64,000 bases of DNA, taken from Shinella lacus (GTDB lineage Bacteria > Pseudomonadota > Alphaproteobacteria > Rhizobiales > Rhizobiaceae). Positions 43,362 to 53,887 of the stretch are shown piece by piece (positions within the stretch are counted from its first letter, which is position 1; the number at the start of each line of letters is the position of its first letter). Position numbers and translations under genes: made by a program. The stretch spans positions 429,117 to 493,116 of the forward strand of contig NZ_WHSB02000005.1 of NCBI RefSeq assembly GCF_010994755.1. Direction: 5' to 3'. The notes under the pieces were generated by a model that was not told the origin of the DNA, did no database searches, and saw only the letters and a program-made list of their open reading frames with translations.

Positions 43362-45212
43362 TCATTTCGCAGCATTTTTCGACCACCAGACATCCGGAAA
43401 GCCCAGGCCGTAATAGGGCAGTTCCGCGGGGCGCACGAGGTGGTTCCAGTAGGCGATGCGCTGGGCCTTGGAGTAGAACAGCGGCACGACATAGTGATGC
43501 GCCAGAAGCACCCGGTCGAGCGCGCGCGTGGTTGCAATCAGTTCGTCTCGGGTCGGCGCGAAGATGATCCTGCGGATCAGGTCGTCGATTGCCGGATCGG
43601 AGATGCCCGCATAGTTCTTCGAGCCCTGCTGCTCGACGGAAGCCGAGCCCCAATAGTCGCTCTGCTCGTTGCCGGGCACCAGCGTCTGCGCCCAGATGCC
43701 GTAGATCATGTCGTAGTCGAAGCTTCTGACGCGGTTGGTATATTGCGAGGCATCGACGGTGCGCATGCGCGCGTCGATGCCGATCTTCTTCAGGCTCGCC
43801 ACGAAGGGCGAGACCGTGCGCTCGAAGGACGGACTGGACAGAAGGATCTCGAAGGCGAAGGGTTCGCCGGTCTTGGCATTGACCAGCTTGTTGCTCTTCA
43901 GCTCATAACCGGCCTCCCTGAAAAGCGCGATCGCCTTGCGCAGGTTCTCGCGGACCTTCTGCGGGTCGCCGTTCACCGGGTTGGTGTAGGGCGTGGTGAA
44001 GACTGCGGCGGGAACCTTGTCCTTCAGCTCTTCCAATATCTCTTTCTCACGGCCTTCCGGCAGGCCCGTGGAGGCAAGCTCGGTGTTCCAGAAATAGCTG
44101 TCGACACGCTGGTAGGCGTTATAGGCGAGGGTTTTGTTCAGGTCCTCGAAATCGAAGGCGTAGTTCATCGCCTCCCGCACCTTCTGGTCCTTGAATTTTT
44201 CGCGCCTGAGGTTCGGCACGAAGGCTTGCATGATGCCCACGGCGCGCAGCGGGTTCTCGATCTCCTCGCGCACCACGCGGCCATCCTTCACGGCCGGAAA
44301 ATCGTATCGGGTGGCCCAACTGCTGGCGCTGCCATCGCGGAAGAAGTCGACATTGCCGCCGCGGAAGGCTTCGAACTCGACGCTCCTGTCGCCGAAGAAC
44401 GTGTAGGTGATCGTGCCGAAATTGTTCTGGCCGACATTCACATTGACGTTCTTGCCCCAATAGTCGTCGCGCAATTCGAAGCGGATCGAGCCGCCGGCCT
44501 GGAAAGAGGCGATCTTGTAGGGGCCTGAGCCCATCACCGGTTCCAGCGTGGTGTTCGCGATATCGCGCTTGTTGCCCTTCGCGTCCTGGCCCTCCCACCA
44601 ATGCTTCGGCACGATGGGGAACTGGCCGAGAATGTTCGGCAGTTCGCGATTGTTCTTCTCGTCGAAGCGGAAGGTCACGTCGCGCTCGCCGGTCTTTTCG
44701 GCCGAGATCACATGGCGATAGTAGTTCGAGAGAAGGGGATTGTGTTCCTTCGACTTCTCGAAGGAGAAGATGACGTCTTCCGCCGTGACCGGCTGGCCGT
44801 CCGCCCATTTCGCTTCGGGACGCAGCCGGAATGTCGCGGAGGAATAATCGTCGGGATAAGAGACGCCCTCGGCGAGCAGACCGTAGGAGGCGGTGATCTC
44901 GTCCTCGGCGGATTTCAAGAGCGTATCGAAGACGAGCGACGTGACGGCGGTGGCCGCCTCGCCCTTGGAAAGGATTGGGTTGAACGTGTCGAAGGTTCCG
45001 GTTTCCGACATCTTCAGCTCGCCGCCCTTCGGCGCGTCCGCGTTGACATAGTCGAAGCGCTCGAAGCCGTTCGGGCGTTTCAGCTCGCCGATGGTGGAAA
45101 TGCCGGTGCGCCAGACCGGATCCTTCGTTTCCTGCGCCTTCGTGCCGGTCGCGACCGCCAGCGACAAAGCCAGCGCCGTGCTGAACACCATTTTCCCGAA
45201 GGCTGAATGCAT
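43362..45212 (-). CDS. yejA: peptide ABC transporter binding protein YejA
   Basis: The 616-residue periplasmic protein has a signal peptide ending ATGTKAQE and an SBP_bac_5 fold: FERFDYVNADAPKGGELKMS near the mature N-terminus, FRLRPEAKWADGQPVTAEDV, and a C-terminal DVWW. AAAGGG precedes the ATG. YejABEF imports oligopeptides and, in Sinorhizobium, affects tolerance to host antimicrobial peptides. Confidence 0.93.
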   Translation of the reverse strand: MHSAFGKMVFSTALALSLAVATGTKAQETKDPVWRTGISTIGELKRPNGFERFDYVNADAPKGGELKMSETGTFDTFNPILSKGEAATAVTSLVFDTLLKSAEDEITASYGLLAEGVSYPDDYSSATFRLRPEAKWADGQPVTAEDVIFSFEKSKEHNPLLSNYYRHVISAEKTGERDVTFRFDEKNNRELPNILGQFPIVPKHWWEGQDAKGNKRDIANTTLEPVMGSGPYKIASFQAGGSIRFELRDDYWGKNVNVNVGQNNFGTITYTFFGDRSVEFEAFRGGNVDFFRDGSASSWATRYDFPAVKDGRVVREEIENPLRAVGIMQAFVPNLRREKFKDQKVREAMNYAFDFEDLNKTLAYNAYQRVDSYFWNTELASTGLPEGREKEILEELKDKVPAAVFTTPYTNPVNGDPQKVRENLRKAIALFREAGYELKSNKLVNAKTGEPFAFEILLSSPSFERTVSPFVASLKKIGIDARMRTVDASQYTNRVRSFDYDMIYGIWAQTLVPGNEQSDYWGSASVEQQGSKNYAGISDPAIDDLIRRIIFAPTRDELIATTRALDRVLLAHHYVVPLFYSKAQRIAYWNHLVRPAELPYYGLGFPDVWWSKNAAK

Positions 45213-45393
45213 GCCAATTCCCTTTCAGTCGTTTTGCCGGAGCTTGCACGAGAGAATAGGCAAAATCCGGGCAAATGACAGGCCCGCCATCAAAGCGGCG
45301 GTTTTTGCCGCCCCAATCCCGGCCAGTGATTCACTTCCGCGAAAGGATGATCCTTTAACCTTTCGCAACGATTGCGATTTTTGAGACCGGATT

Positions 45394-46461
45394 ATGCCCG
45401 TGCATTCCTTGATTTCCCGACTGACGACCTGCCTGATCGCCGCCGGGCTTGCGCTGAGCGCGCTGGCCGGGCCGCTTGCCGCCGAAGAACGGCCGGCGAA
45501 GGAACTGTTCGGCGCCAAGCGCCTGCCGGCGAAGATGGCGACGAGCCCCTATGGTTCCTATGCCAAGGGCTGCATTGCCGGCGCCGTGGCGATCCCGACG
45601 GACGGGCCGGCCTGGCAGGCGATGCGCCTGTCGCGCAACCGCCGCTGGGGCCATCCGCAGATGATCGCGCTCATCGAGCAGTTTTCCGCCGACGCCCAGA
45701 AGCTCGGCTGGCCGGGGCTGCTGCTCGGCGATATTTCGCAGCCGCGCGGTGGGCCGATGCTGTCGGGCCATGCCTCCCACCAGGTCGGCCTCGATGCCGA
45801 TATCTGGTTCACGCCGATGCCCGACCACAGGCTTTCGGCCGCCGAGCGCGACGCGCTGCCCTTCACCTCCATGCTCGACAAGAGCAAGTTCCTGACGGTC
45901 GATTCGCGCCGCTGGACCTCCACCCATGCCAAACTCGTCATGAAGGCGGCGAGCTATCCGCAGGTCGAGCGCGTCTTCGTCAATCCGGCGATCAAGAAGA
46001 AGCTCTGCGAGACCTGGCAGGGCGACCGCTCGCTGCTCGGCAAGGTGCGGCCGATCTACGGCCATGACGAGCACTTCCATATCCGCATCAAGTGCCCGGA
46101 AGGGGCGGCCGGCTGCAAGCCGCAGGCCCGCGTGCCGGCCGGCGACGGCTGCGATGCCTCGCTTGCCTGGTGGTTCACCAAGGAGCCCTGGGCGAAGCCG
46201 AAACCGAAGAAGGACGCCAAGCCCGTCAAACCCTGGTACGTCAAGATGTCGGACTTGCCGAAGGCCTGCCGCACGGTGCTCGCCGGTCCTTCGCCGGCGT
46301 CCGAACAGGAAGTGACCTACCAGGGCAATGGCGGCACCTCGACGGCGCTCGCCTTCTCCGGTGCAGGCGAAAGCGCCGGCCGTTCGATCGAATCGGTCAT
46401 CGCCGCCGATACCGCGCTCCCCGCCATTGTGCCGATCCCGATCCCGCGGCCGTTCCAGTAA
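45394..46461 (+). CDS. mepA: penicillin-insensitive murein endopeptidase
   Basis: MepA cuts D-Ala-mDAP cross-links in peptidoglycan. The 355-residue protein has a signal peptide ending GPLAAE and the LAS metallopeptidase motifs SGHASHQVGLDADIW (two zinc ligands, near residue 128) and YGHDEHFHIRIKCP (His near 225). The C-terminal 110 residues, with a Lys/Pro stretch and a Ser/Gly-rich tail, exceed E. coli MepA (274 residues). Confidence 0.93.
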   Translation: MPVHSLISRLTTCLIAAGLALSALAGPLAAEERPAKELFGAKRLPAKMATSPYGSYAKGCIAGAVAIPTDGPAWQAMRLSRNRRWGHPQMIALIEQFSADAQKLGWPGLLLGDISQPRGGPMLSGHASHQVGLDADIWFTPMPDHRLSAAERDALPFTSMLDKSKFLTVDSRRWTSTHAKLVMKAASYPQVERVFVNPAIKKKLCETWQGDRSLLGKVRPIYGHDEHFHIRIKCPEGAAGCKPQARVPAGDGCDASLAWWFTKEPWAKPKPKKDAKPVKPWYVKMSDLPKACRTVLAGPSPASEQEVTYQGNGGTSTALAFSGAGESAGRSIESVIAADTALPAIVPIPIPRPFQ

Positions 46462-46470
46462 GCGATCCCA

Positions 46471-46503
46471 CGGCGGGGCTTTTCAAGGCTCCGCCGCGTT
46501 TGT
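46471..46503 (+). terminator. possible terminator after mepA
   Basis: Inverted repeat CGGCGG...CCGCCG (46471-46496) with inner pairing is followed by CGTTTGT. The T tract is weak. Confidence 0.35.
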
Positions 46504-46544
46504 ATAAGGCGTTCAAATCGATTTAAAACCGCCAGGGAACGCCC

Positions 46545-46925
46545 ATGCCGCGTCAGAAATGCATTGCGCTCATCGCGCATGATGAGAAGAAGGACGACAT
46601 GGCGGCCTTTGCGCGGCAGAACGAAGCCGTGCTGTCCAAGGCGAAGATCGTCGCCACCGGCACGACGGGCGGCAAGGTGCTGGAGGCCTGTCCCGGCCTC
46701 GACGTCACGCGGCTGAAAAGCGGACCGCTCGGCGGCGACCAGCAGATCGGCGCCCTGATCGCCACCGGCGAGGTCGATCTCCTCATCTTCTTCGTCGATC
46801 CGCTCACCCCCATGCCGCATGACGTGGACGTCAAGGCGCTGATGCGGCTTGCCATCGTATACGACATTCCGATGGCGCTGAACCGCGCGACGGCCGAAAA
46901 CCTGCTCGACTTCGCGACCGATTGA
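46545..46925 (+). CDS. mgsA: methylglyoxal synthase
   Basis: The 126-residue enzyme converts dihydroxyacetone phosphate to methylglyoxal, relieving phosphosugar stress. It has [13 protein letters not shown], the phosphate-binding TGTTGGKV, the catalytic Asp in [14 protein letters not shown] and [18 protein letters not shown]. Length and motifs match E. coli MgsA. It lies 66 bases before glk, close to other triose phosphate genes. Confidence 0.95.
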   Translation: MPRQKCIALIAHDEKKDDMAAFARQNEAVLSKAKIVATGTTGGKVLEACPGLDVTRLKSGPLGGDQQIGALIATGEVDLLIFFVDPLTPMPHDVDVKALMRLAIVYDIPMALNRATAENLLDFATD

Positions 46926-46991
46926 CGGCAGCCTCCGCCCCCGATAGGCAAAATGCGGGACCATCCACGCGAAAGAGAACGGGACAGCTTG

Positions 46992-48017
46992 ATGGCAAGG
47001 CCGAGCGACAACGAGACGAACCTCCCCTTCCCCATCCTGGTCGGCGATATCGGCGGCACCAATGCGCGTTTCGCGCTGCTGCTCGATGCCTTTGCCGAGC
47101 CGAAGCAGTTCCCATTCGTGCGCACCGCCGATTTCGCCAATATCGACGACGCGCTCCAGCAATGCATTCTCGATAAAAGCTCCGTCCAGCCGCGTTCGGC
47201 GATCCTTGCGCTCGCCGGGCCGATCGAAGGCGACGAGGTGCCGCTGACCAACTGCCCCTGGGTGGTGCGCCCGCGCGACATGATCGCCAATCTCGGCTTC
47301 GAGGACGTGCTGCTCGTCAATGATTTCGAGGCGCAGGCCCTTGCCATTGCCTCGCTGACCGACGGAGAGCGTGAGAAAATCGGCCCCGGCGTCGAGCGCG
47401 CCGCAGCCTCGCGCGCCGTGCTCGGCCCCGGCACCGGGCTTGGCGTTGCCGGCCTCGTGCATGCGCGCCACACCTGGTTTCCTGTTCCCGGCGAAGGCGG
47501 CCATGTGGATGTCGGCCCGCGCAGCGAGCGCGACTACCAGATCTGGCCCTTCCTGGAGCCAATCGAAGGCCGCATTTCCGCTGAGCAGCTTCTGTGCGGC
47601 CGCGGTATCATGAACATCTACCACTCGGTCTGCGCCGCCGACGGCATCGATGCGCCGCTGGAAACGCCGGCCGACGTCACGGCGAAGGCGCTGGCGCACG
47701 AGGACCGCGCGGCGGTCGAGACCGTCTCGCTGTTTTCGACCTATCTCGGCCGGGTCGCCGGCGACATGGCGATGATCTTCATGGCCAAGGGCGGCGTGTT
47801 CCTTGCCGGCGGCATCTCGCAAAAAATCCTGCCGGCACTGCGCGGGCCGGAATTCCGCGCGGCCTTCGAGGACAAGGCGCCGCACAGCGAGCTGTTGAGG
47901 ACGATGCCGACCTATGTAGTCACCCATCCGGTCGCGGCCCTTGCCGGCCTTGCCGCTTTCGCACGCATGCCCGACCGTTTTGGTGTTGCAACCGAGGGAC
48001 GCCACTGGAAAAGGTGA
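46992..48017 (+). CDS. glk: glucokinase
   Basis: The 341-residue enzyme phosphorylates glucose with ATP. It belongs to the bacterial Glk (ROK-distinct) family: [14 protein letters not shown] at the N-terminus (ATP site), [11 protein letters not shown] (catalytic Asp), [14 protein letters not shown], and [13 protein letters not shown] 46992 is preceded by GGGAC; the ATG at 46953 has no site. Confidence 0.93.
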   Translation: MARPSDNETNLPFPILVGDIGGTNARFALLLDAFAEPKQFPFVRTADFANIDDALQQCILDKSSVQPRSAILALAGPIEGDEVPLTNCPWVVRPRDMIANLGFEDVLLVNDFEAQALAIASLTDGEREKIGPGVERAAASRAVLGPGTGLGVAGLVHARHTWFPVPGEGGHVDVGPRSERDYQIWPFLEPIEGRISAEQLLCGRGIMNIYHSVCAADGIDAPLETPADVTAKALAHEDRAAVETVSLFSTYLGRVAGDMAMIFMAKGGVFLAGGISQKILPALRGPEFRAAFEDKAPHSELLRTMPTYVVTHPVAALAGLAAFARMPDRFGVATEGRHWKR

Positions 48018-48135
48018 GGCCACGCCTGGCGCTTCGGCGCGGCGCGGACTCGCCAAAGGCAGGCCGACACCCTATAGAGCGGCCAGTGCAGCGCTTCCTC
48101 CCGGCGCCGCAGGACCGTGCAGGAAAGTCAGTGTA

Positions 48136-49929
48136 TTGGCCGAAAAGAGTCGCACCCAGCGCCAGCCCATAAGCTCCGACACCGTCACCACCGTGCTCAA
48201 GCGCATCATCGCCGAGAATGGCCGCGAGCACGTCCGGGGCTATGTCATCGCCATCGCCTGCCTTGCGGTCGTCGCCGGCACCACGGGCTTTACCGCCTGG
48301 ATCATGGAATCGGTCGTCAACGAGGCTTTCGCCAACAAGCGCGCCGACCTCGTCGCCCTCATCTGCGGCTCGATCTTCATCGCCTTCGTGCTGCGCGGCT
48401 TTGCCACCTATTACCAGGCCGTCATCCTGTCGAAGATCGGCAACAACATCGTTGCGCGCTACCAGCGCCGGCTGTTTTCGCACCTGATGGCGCTCAGCGT
48501 CGGCTATTTCAACGAGTCGCGTTCGGCCTATCTCGCCGCCCAGATCAGCCAGAACGTCACCGGCATCCGCGACGTGCTCAACATGACGGTGACGTCGGTG
48601 GCGCGCGACTTCCTGACGCTCGTCGCCCTCATCGGCGTGATGATCTCGAAGGACTGGGTGCTGACGCTGATCGTCTTCGTCGTCGCACCGCCGCTGCTTC
48701 TCGGCCTGCGCTACGTCTCCAAGCGCCTGCGCAGCGCCACGCGCGAATCCGTCGAGCTGAACAGCCACGTTCTCGGCGCCATGCAGGAGACGGTGCAGGG
48801 CATCGCCATCGTCAAGGCCTTCACCATGGAGGCGCAGCTCAAGACCAAGGTCGAGGGCATCATCGACCGCGCCGAAAGCCGCTCCAACCGCATCGCGCGG
48901 CTGACCGAGCGCACCGCGCCGATGACCGAAACCTTCGCGGGCTTCGCCATTTCGGGCGTGCTCGCCTATGCCGCCTACCGCTCGATCTATGGCGGCGTGC
49001 TGCCGGGCGCCTTCTTCTCCTTCGTCACCGCGCTGCTGATGGCCTACGACCCGGCAAAACGCCTCGCCCGCCTGCAGGTCTCCCTGGAGCGCGCGGTCGT
49101 CAATGCCCGCATGATCTACGAGATCCTCGACCTGAAGCCGCGCCAGGCCGACCTGGCGGATGCCAGGCCGCTCGCCGTCTCCGACGCGACCATCGCCTTC
49201 AACGGCGTGCATTTCGGCTATTCGGAGACCGAGACGATCCTGAAGGGCGTGAGCTTCACCGCCGAGGGCGGCAGGACGACGGCGCTCGTCGGGCCGTCCG
49301 GCGCCGGAAAATCGACCGTCATCAACCTCATCCCGCGCTTCTACGACCCGGCCGAGGGCGAAATCCTGATCGACGGCCAGGACATCGCGCATGTCACCAA
49401 GCAGTCGCTCCGCAATGCCATCGCCTATGTCTCGCAGCAGCCCTACCTCTTCGAGGGTACGATCCGCGACAATATCCGCTATGGCCGGCCGGATGCGACG
49501 GATGGCGAGATCGAGGAGGCCGCGCGTCACGCCTATGCGCATGATTTCATCCTCGCCCAGCCGCTCGGCTACGACACGCCCGTCGGCGAAAACGGCGTGA
49601 CGCTTTCGGGCGGCCAGCGCCAACGGCTGTCGATCGCCCGTGCGCTGGTGCGCAACGCGCCGATCCTGCTGCTCGACGAGGCGACCTCGGCCCTCGATAC
49701 CGAGTCGGAACAGGCCGTGCAGAAGGCGCTCGACGAGGCGATGAGCGGGCGCACCGTCGTCGTCATCGCGCACCGGCTGTCGACCATCGTGCGCGCCGAC
49801 AAGATCATCGTGATGCAGGACGGCAAGGTTGCCGAGGAAGGCACGCACGAGGCGCTTGCAGGCCGGGAAAACGGCCTTTACGCTCGCCTTAACAGCCTTC
49901 AGGCGCCCGCCGGCAGCACGGGCAAGTAG
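48136..49929 (+). CDS. ABC exporter, fused permease-ATPase (MsbA-like)
   Basis: The protein of about 597 residues has six membrane helices (residues about 30-310) and an ATPase domain with Walker [20 protein letters not shown] near 384, signature [15 protein letters not shown] near 490 and Walker [17 protein letters not shown] start at TTG 48136, nine bases after AGGAAAG, since the frame upstream overlaps glk. It is a type IV exporter half-transporter; lipid A core is one possible cargo, but sequence alone does not fix it. dapB follows 20 bases later. Confidence 0.88.
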   Translation: MAEKSRTQRQPISSDTVTTVLKRIIAENGREHVRGYVIAIACLAVVAGTTGFTAWIMESVVNEAFANKRADLVALICGSIFIAFVLRGFATYYQAVILSKIGNNIVARYQRRLFSHLMALSVGYFNESRSAYLAAQISQNVTGIRDVLNMTVTSVARDFLTLVALIGVMISKDWVLTLIVFVVAPPLLLGLRYVSKRLRSATRESVELNSHVLGAMQETVQGIAIVKAFTMEAQLKTKVEGIIDRAESRSNRIARLTERTAPMTETFAGFAISGVLAYAAYRSIYGGVLPGAFFSFVTALLMAYDPAKRLARLQVSLERAVVNARMIYEILDLKPRQADLADARPLAVSDATIAFNGVHFGYSETETILKGVSFTAEGGRTTALVGPSGAGKSTVINLIPRFYDPAEGEILIDGQDIAHVTKQSLRNAIAYVSQQPYLFEGTIRDNIRYGRPDATDGEIEEAARHAYAHDFILAQPLGYDTPVGENGVTLSGGQRQRLSIARALVRNAPILLLDEATSALDTESEQAVQKALDEAMSGRTVVVIAHRLSTIVRADKIIVMQDGKVAEEGTHEALAGRENGLYARLNSLQAPAGSTGK

Positions 49930-49949
49930 AGAATGGACGGACAAGGGAT

Positions 49950-50768
49950 ATGAGCGGCACTGCAATGAAGCTGGTCGTCGTGGGGGCTGCGGGCCGCATG
50001 GGCCAGACGCTGATCCGGACGATCCACGCCATCGAGGGCGCGGAAGTTTTTGCCGCGGTCGAGCGCGAGGGCTCGCCCTTCGTCGGCCGTGACGCGGGCG
50101 AGATCGCCGGCCTCGGCCCGATCGGCGTCCCGATTACCGACAAACCGCTGGAAGCCTTCGTCGCGGCGGAAGGCGTGCTCGATTTCACAGCACCCGCCGC
50201 AACGATCGAATTCGCCGGCCTCGCCGCGCAGGCGCGCATCGTGCATGTCGTCGGCACGACCGGCTGCCAGCCAGCGGACGACGAGAAGATCAAGGCGGCG
50301 GCGCGCCATGCCCGCATCGTCAAGTCCGGCAATATGAGCCTCGGCGTCAACCTGCTCGGCGTGCTGACGGAAACGGCCGCGCGCGCACTTCCAGCCGGCG
50401 ATTGGGACATCGAGGTGCTGGAAATGCACCACAAGCACAAGGTCGATGCGCCCTCCGGCACCGCACTTCTGCTCGGCAATGCGGCCGCCAAGGGCCGCGG
50501 CATCGAGCTTGCAGACAATTCCGTGCGCGTGCGCGACGGCCATACCGGCCCGCGGCCCGCCGGCACGATCGGCTTTGCAACGCTGCGCGGCGGCTCGGTC
50601 ATCGGTGAACATTCGGTGATGCTGGCCGGCGAAGGCGAGCTGGTGACGCTGTCGCACAGCGCCACCGACCGCTCGATCTTCGCCCGCGGCGCGGTCAAGG
50701 CGGCACTCTGGGCGCGCGACAAGAAGCCCGGCCTCTATTCCATGCTCGACGTGCTCGGGCTCAACTGA
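49950..50768 (+). CDS. dapB: 4-hydroxy-tetrahydrodipicolinate reductase
   Basis: DapB catalyses the second step of the lysine and diaminopimelate branch. The 272-residue protein has the NAD(P) loop [15 protein letters not shown] at the N-terminus, [23 protein letters not shown] and the catalytic [19 protein letters not shown] near residue 155. It probably shares a transcript with gpmA 25 bases downstream. Confidence 0.95.
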   Translation: MSGTAMKLVVVGAAGRMGQTLIRTIHAIEGAEVFAAVEREGSPFVGRDAGEIAGLGPIGVPITDKPLEAFVAAEGVLDFTAPAATIEFAGLAAQARIVHVVGTTGCQPADDEKIKAAARHARIVKSGNMSLGVNLLGVLTETAARALPAGDWDIEVLEMHHKHKVDAPSGTALLLGNAAAKGRGIELADNSVRVRDGHTGPRPAGTIGFATLRGGSVIGEHSVMLAGEGELVTLSHSATDRSIFARGAVKAALWARDKKPGLYSMLDVLGLN

Positions 50769-50793
50769 CAGAACCTCTCGGGAGACAGATGAT

Positions 50794-51429
50794 ATGAGCG
50801 GAACCCTCGTCCTCGTTCGCCACGGCCAGAGCGAATGGAACCTGAAAAACCTCTTCACCGGCTGGCGCGACCCGGACCTGACGGAACTCGGCATCGAGGA
50901 AGCCAAGACCGGCGGCAAGGCGATCGCCGAGACCGGTATCAAGTTCGACATCGCCTTCACCTCCGATCTCTCCCGCGCCCAGAAGACGCTGACGCTCATC
51001 CTCGACGAGATCGGCCAGCAGGGCCTTGAGACGATCCGCGACCAGGCGCTGAACGAGCGCGACTACGGCGACCTCTCCGGCCTCAACAAGGACGACGCCC
51101 GCGCCAAGTGGGGCGAGGAGCAGGTCCACATCTGGCGCCGCTCCTACGACATCCCCCCGCCGGGCGGCGAAAGCCTGCGCGACACCGGCGCCCGCGTCTG
51201 GCCCTATTACCTCACGGAAATCCTGCCCCGCGTGCTGCGCGGCGAAAAGGTCCTCGTCGCCGCCCACGGCAACTCGCTGCGTTCGCTGGTCATGGTGCTC
51301 GACAAGCTGACGAAGGAAGAGATCCTGAAGCTCAACCTCGCGACCGGCGTGCCGATGGTCTACACGCTGAATGCGGATTCGACGGTCAAGTCGAAGGACG
51401 TGCTCGGGGATATGTCGGGCGCGCATTGA
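50794..51429 (+). CDS. gpmA: 2,3-bisphosphoglycerate-dependent phosphoglycerate mutase
   Basis: GpmA interconverts 3- and 2-phosphoglycerate. The 211-residue protein has the phosphohistidine [18 protein letters not shown], the acidic [14 protein letters not shown] and the second His in [11 protein letters not shown]. It is short compared with E. coli GpmA (250), as usual in alphaproteobacteria. Confidence 0.94.
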   Translation: MSGTLVLVRHGQSEWNLKNLFTGWRDPDLTELGIEEAKTGGKAIAETGIKFDIAFTSDLSRAQKTLTLILDEIGQQGLETIRDQALNERDYGDLSGLNKDDARAKWGEEQVHIWRRSYDIPPPGGESLRDTGARVWPYYLTEILPRVLRGEKVLVAAHGNSLRSLVMVLDKLTKEEILKLNLATGVPMVYTLNADSTVKSKDVLGDMSGAH

Positions 51430-51458
51430 GGGCTTCGCCCTTGGCGATAGCCGCTGCC

Positions 51459-51540
51459 CTCTCCTCCGTCATGGTCGGGCCTGACCCGACCATCCACGCC
51501 GCGGATGCAGGTGGATCCTCGGGTCAAGCCCGAGGATGAC
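51459..51540 (+). repeat. two-hairpin intergenic repeat, copy 2
   Basis: The palindromes ATGGTCGGG...GACCCGACCAT and ATCCTCGGG...CCCGAGGAT are separated by about 20 bases, opposite in orientation to the copy at 20.5 kb. It lies in the convergent gap between gpmA and the alkylation repair gene. Confidence 0.88.
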
Positions 51541-51570
51541 AAGATGAGAGGTAAGTGCCCTCCAAGGATA

Positions 51571-51600
51571 AAGGCCGGCTCTCGCCGGCCTCTTTTGTTC
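51571..51600 (+). terminator. terminator after gpmA
   Basis: GGCCGGC and GCCGGCC (51573-51590) with loop TCTC are followed by TCTTTTGTTC, ending at the stop of the convergent gene. Confidence 0.75.
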
Positions 51601-52473
51601 TCAAGCCTTGCCCGATTCCCACCCCAACATCGCGCGCTTGCGCGTCAGGCCCCAGTGGTAGCCGGTGAGCGCGCCGCTCTTGCCGAGTGCGCGGTGGCAG
51701 GGTACCACGAAGGAAATGGGGTTGCGGCCGACGGCGGCGCCGACGGCGCGGGATGCGGTCGGCTGGCCGAGCTTTTCGGCGATCGACGAATAGGTGACGG
51801 CGCAACCCATGGGAATGCGCAGAAGCGCCTCCCAGACGCGGACCTGGAAATCCGAGCCGATCAGCACGACGCGCAGCGGCTCCTTCGGGTCCCAGCGCTT
51901 CGGGTCGAAGATGCGCTCCGCATAGGGTGTCGTCGCCGCGCTGTCCTCGACATAATGGGCGTTCGGCCAGCGTGACGACATGTCCTCGAAGGCGTCCATG
52001 CCACCCGGCTCGTCGGTGAAGGCGAGGCCGGCAAGGCCGCGGTCGGTGATCATGACGAGCGCCTGGCCGAAGGGCGAGGGATGCAGGCCGTAGCGGATCG
52101 TCAGGCCGGCGCCGCGCGCCTTCCATTCGCCGGGCGACATGGCCTCGTGCGTGACGAAGAGATCGTGCAGGCGGCTCGGACCGGAGAGGCCTACCTCGAA
52201 ACTCGTCTCCAGCAGCGGCAGCGCTTCCTGGCGCAGCAGGCGCTTGGCATGGTCGAGCGTCACGGCCTGCAGGAACGCCTTCGGCGAGAGGCCGGCCCAG
52301 CGGGTAAAGGTCTTTTGCAACTGCGTCGGCGACTGGCCGAGCTGGCCGGCAATATCCTCCAGACCGGGCTGCGCGCGATAATCCTCGGTGATCAGCTCGA
52401 TGACCCGGCGCACGGTGGTGTAATCATCGCCCTCGGGCGTGATATCGGATTGCAAAGTCGCGGCAATATTCAT
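51601..52473 (-). CDS. AraC HTH plus O6-methylguanine-DNA methyltransferase (Ada-like)
   Basis: The 290-residue protein joins an AraC-type DNA-binding region (RRVIELITEDYRAQPGLEDI to PKAFLQAVTLDHAKRLL) to a methyltransferase domain with active-site Cys259 in SFVVPCHRALGKSGALTGY. It lacks the zinc-binding N-terminal domain of E. coli Ada that takes methyl groups from phosphotriesters, so the usual Ada activation switch is missing. AGGAG precedes ATG 52473. Confidence 0.88.
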   Translation of the reverse strand: MNIAATLQSDITPEGDDYTTVRRVIELITEDYRAQPGLEDIAGQLGQSPTQLQKTFTRWAGLSPKAFLQAVTLDHAKRLLRQEALPLLETSFEVGLSGPSRLHDLFVTHEAMSPGEWKARGAGLTIRYGLHPSPFGQALVMITDRGLAGLAFTDEPGGMDAFEDMSSRWPNAHYVEDSAATTPYAERIFDPKRWDPKEPLRVVLIGSDFQVRVWEALLRIPMGCAVTYSSIAEKLGQPTASRAVGAAVGRNPISFVVPCHRALGKSGALTGYHWGLTRKRAMLGWESGKA

Positions 52474-52542
52474 CAGTCTTCTCCTGTGCCGCCAGAAAAG
52501 CACGCCCTTGGCGTGCCCGCCACCCGATTCCTGCGGGGACCC

Positions 52543-53022
52543 TTAGTAGCCGCGTTTCACACGGGCGAGTGCCCCGGAAAAGGCGGAGGCGAAACGCTCG
52601 CGGTCGTCGGGCGGCAGGAAGGTTCCGACGTCGGTCTCGCGGCCGTTCCCGCGCACATGCATGGCGGTGATGCCGATCTTCGCCTTGCGCGAGACGAGGA
52701 AGCGCGCCCAAAACGGGTTGAAGACATGTTCGGTCTCGCGGCCCGACGGGCTGATCTTGCGGATCGAGATGTTGGTGCGCGACAGCGAGACGACCTCGCG
52801 GGCCTTCGCCGCCCGGTTGTTCAGCCAGAAGGCGCCGAACAGCACCAGGAAATCCAGGCCGAAGAACAGCACGACCGGCCAGGCGCCCGAGATCAGGAAG
52901 ACGACCATATGGGCGAGGCACATGGCGCCGGCGATGATGAAAAAGATCCTATGCCCGTTGCGCCCGAGCGAGCGGTAGGGGTGGAGCTCCGCGGAGAAGA
53001 CCGGGCGCTCGTTCATCGTCAT
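52543..53022 (-). CDS. DUF2244 integral membrane protein
   Basis: The protein of about 159 residues has two membrane helices (RIFFIIAGAMCLAHMVVFLI and PVVLFFGLDFLVLFGAFWL) followed by a cytoplasmic beta-rich domain (LSRTNISIRKISPSGRETEH) typical of DUF2244. Function is unknown. ATG 53022 has AAGG upstream; ATG 53043 is an alternative. It is divergent from nth. Confidence 0.85.
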   Translation of the reverse strand: MTMNERPVFSAELHPYRSLGRNGHRIFFIIAGAMCLAHMVVFLISGAWPVVLFFGLDFLVLFGAFWLNNRAAKAREVVSLSRTNISIRKISPSGRETEHVFNPFWARFLVSRKAKIGITAMHVRGNGRETDVGTFLPPDDRERFASAFSGALARVKRGY

Positions 53023-53122
53023 GTCGGCGTTGCCTTGCGTCATGACGCATGACTATAAGCATGTCGCGCAAAAGTGTGTAGCGGTTTTGCGGCAACGACA
53101 TGCGCTCTACATTAGAAGCATC

Positions 53123-53887
53123 ATGGAAAACGGAAAGATCAAAAAGACAGCGAGCACCGCTCCGCAACGTCGCAAGGCGGCGGCGCGGCCGAAGAGCCTG
53201 TATTCGCACGCTGAACTGAGCGAAATCTTCCGCCGCTTCTCCATCCAGCGGCCGGAGCCGAAGGGCGAGCTGGAGCACGTCAATCCCTTCACGCTCGTCG
53301 TCGCCGTCGCCCTTTCCGCGCAGGCGACGGATGCCGGCGTCAACAAGGCGACGCGGGCGCTGTTCAAGGTGGCCGACACGCCGGAAAAGATGCTGGCACT
53401 CGGCGAGGAGAAGGTGCGCGACTACATCCGCACCATCGGGCTCTACCGCAACAAGGCGAAGAACGTTATCGCGCTCAGCCAGATGCTGGTGGAGCGCTTC
53501 GGCAGCGAGGTGCCGCGCACGCGCGAAGAGCTGATCCTGCTGCCGGGCGTCGGGCGCAAGACGGCGAATGTCGTGCTCTCCATGGCCTTCGGGCAGGCGA
53601 CGATGGCGGTCGACACGCATATTTTCCGCATCGCCAACCGGCTGCTGCTGGCGCCCGGCAAGACGCCGGACGAAGTGGAGGACCGGCTGATCCGTATCAT
53701 CCCGGACGAATATCTCTACCACGCCCACCATTGGCTGATCCTGCACGGGCGGTACTGTTGCAAGGCGCGCAAGCCGGAATGCGAGCGCTGCGTCATCGCC
53801 GATCTCTGCAAGTCGCCGGAAAAGACCTGCGACGTGCCCGCGCCGCTGGTGGAACTGCCGCCGCAGCTTTTCGGCCCTACGCCCTGA
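53123..53887 (+). CDS. nth: endonuclease III
   Basis: Nth removes oxidised pyrimidines and nicks abasic sites. The 254-residue protein has the helix-hairpin-helix LLPGVGRKTANVVLSMAFGQ with the catalytic Lys146, Asp164 in VDTHIFRIANR, and the iron-sulfur cluster cysteines C213-x6-C220-x2-C223-x5-C229. A basic N-terminal extension of about 25 residues precedes the E. coli core. Its 3' end overlaps the convergent tetR gene by 11 bases. Confidence 0.95.
   Translation: MENGKIKKTASTAPQRRKAAARPKSLYSHAELSEIFRRFSIQRPEPKGELEHVNPFTLVVAVALSAQATDAGVNKATRALFKVADTPEKMLALGEEKVRDYIRTIGLYRNKAKNVIALSQMLVERFGSEVPRTREELILLPGVGRKTANVVLSMAFGQATMAVDTHIFRIANRLLLAPGKTPDEVEDRLIRIIPDEYLYHAHHWLILHGRYCCKARKPECERCVIADLCKSPEKTCDVPAPLVELPPQLFGPTP

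Noticed and set aside
42111..44528. 805-codon plus-strand frame opposite yejB and yejA
   Set aside because: Shadow of two conserved transporter genes; acidic and repetitive composition.
47920..49965. 681-codon minus-strand frame opposite the ABC exporter
   Set aside because: Shadow of a protein with intact Walker motifs.
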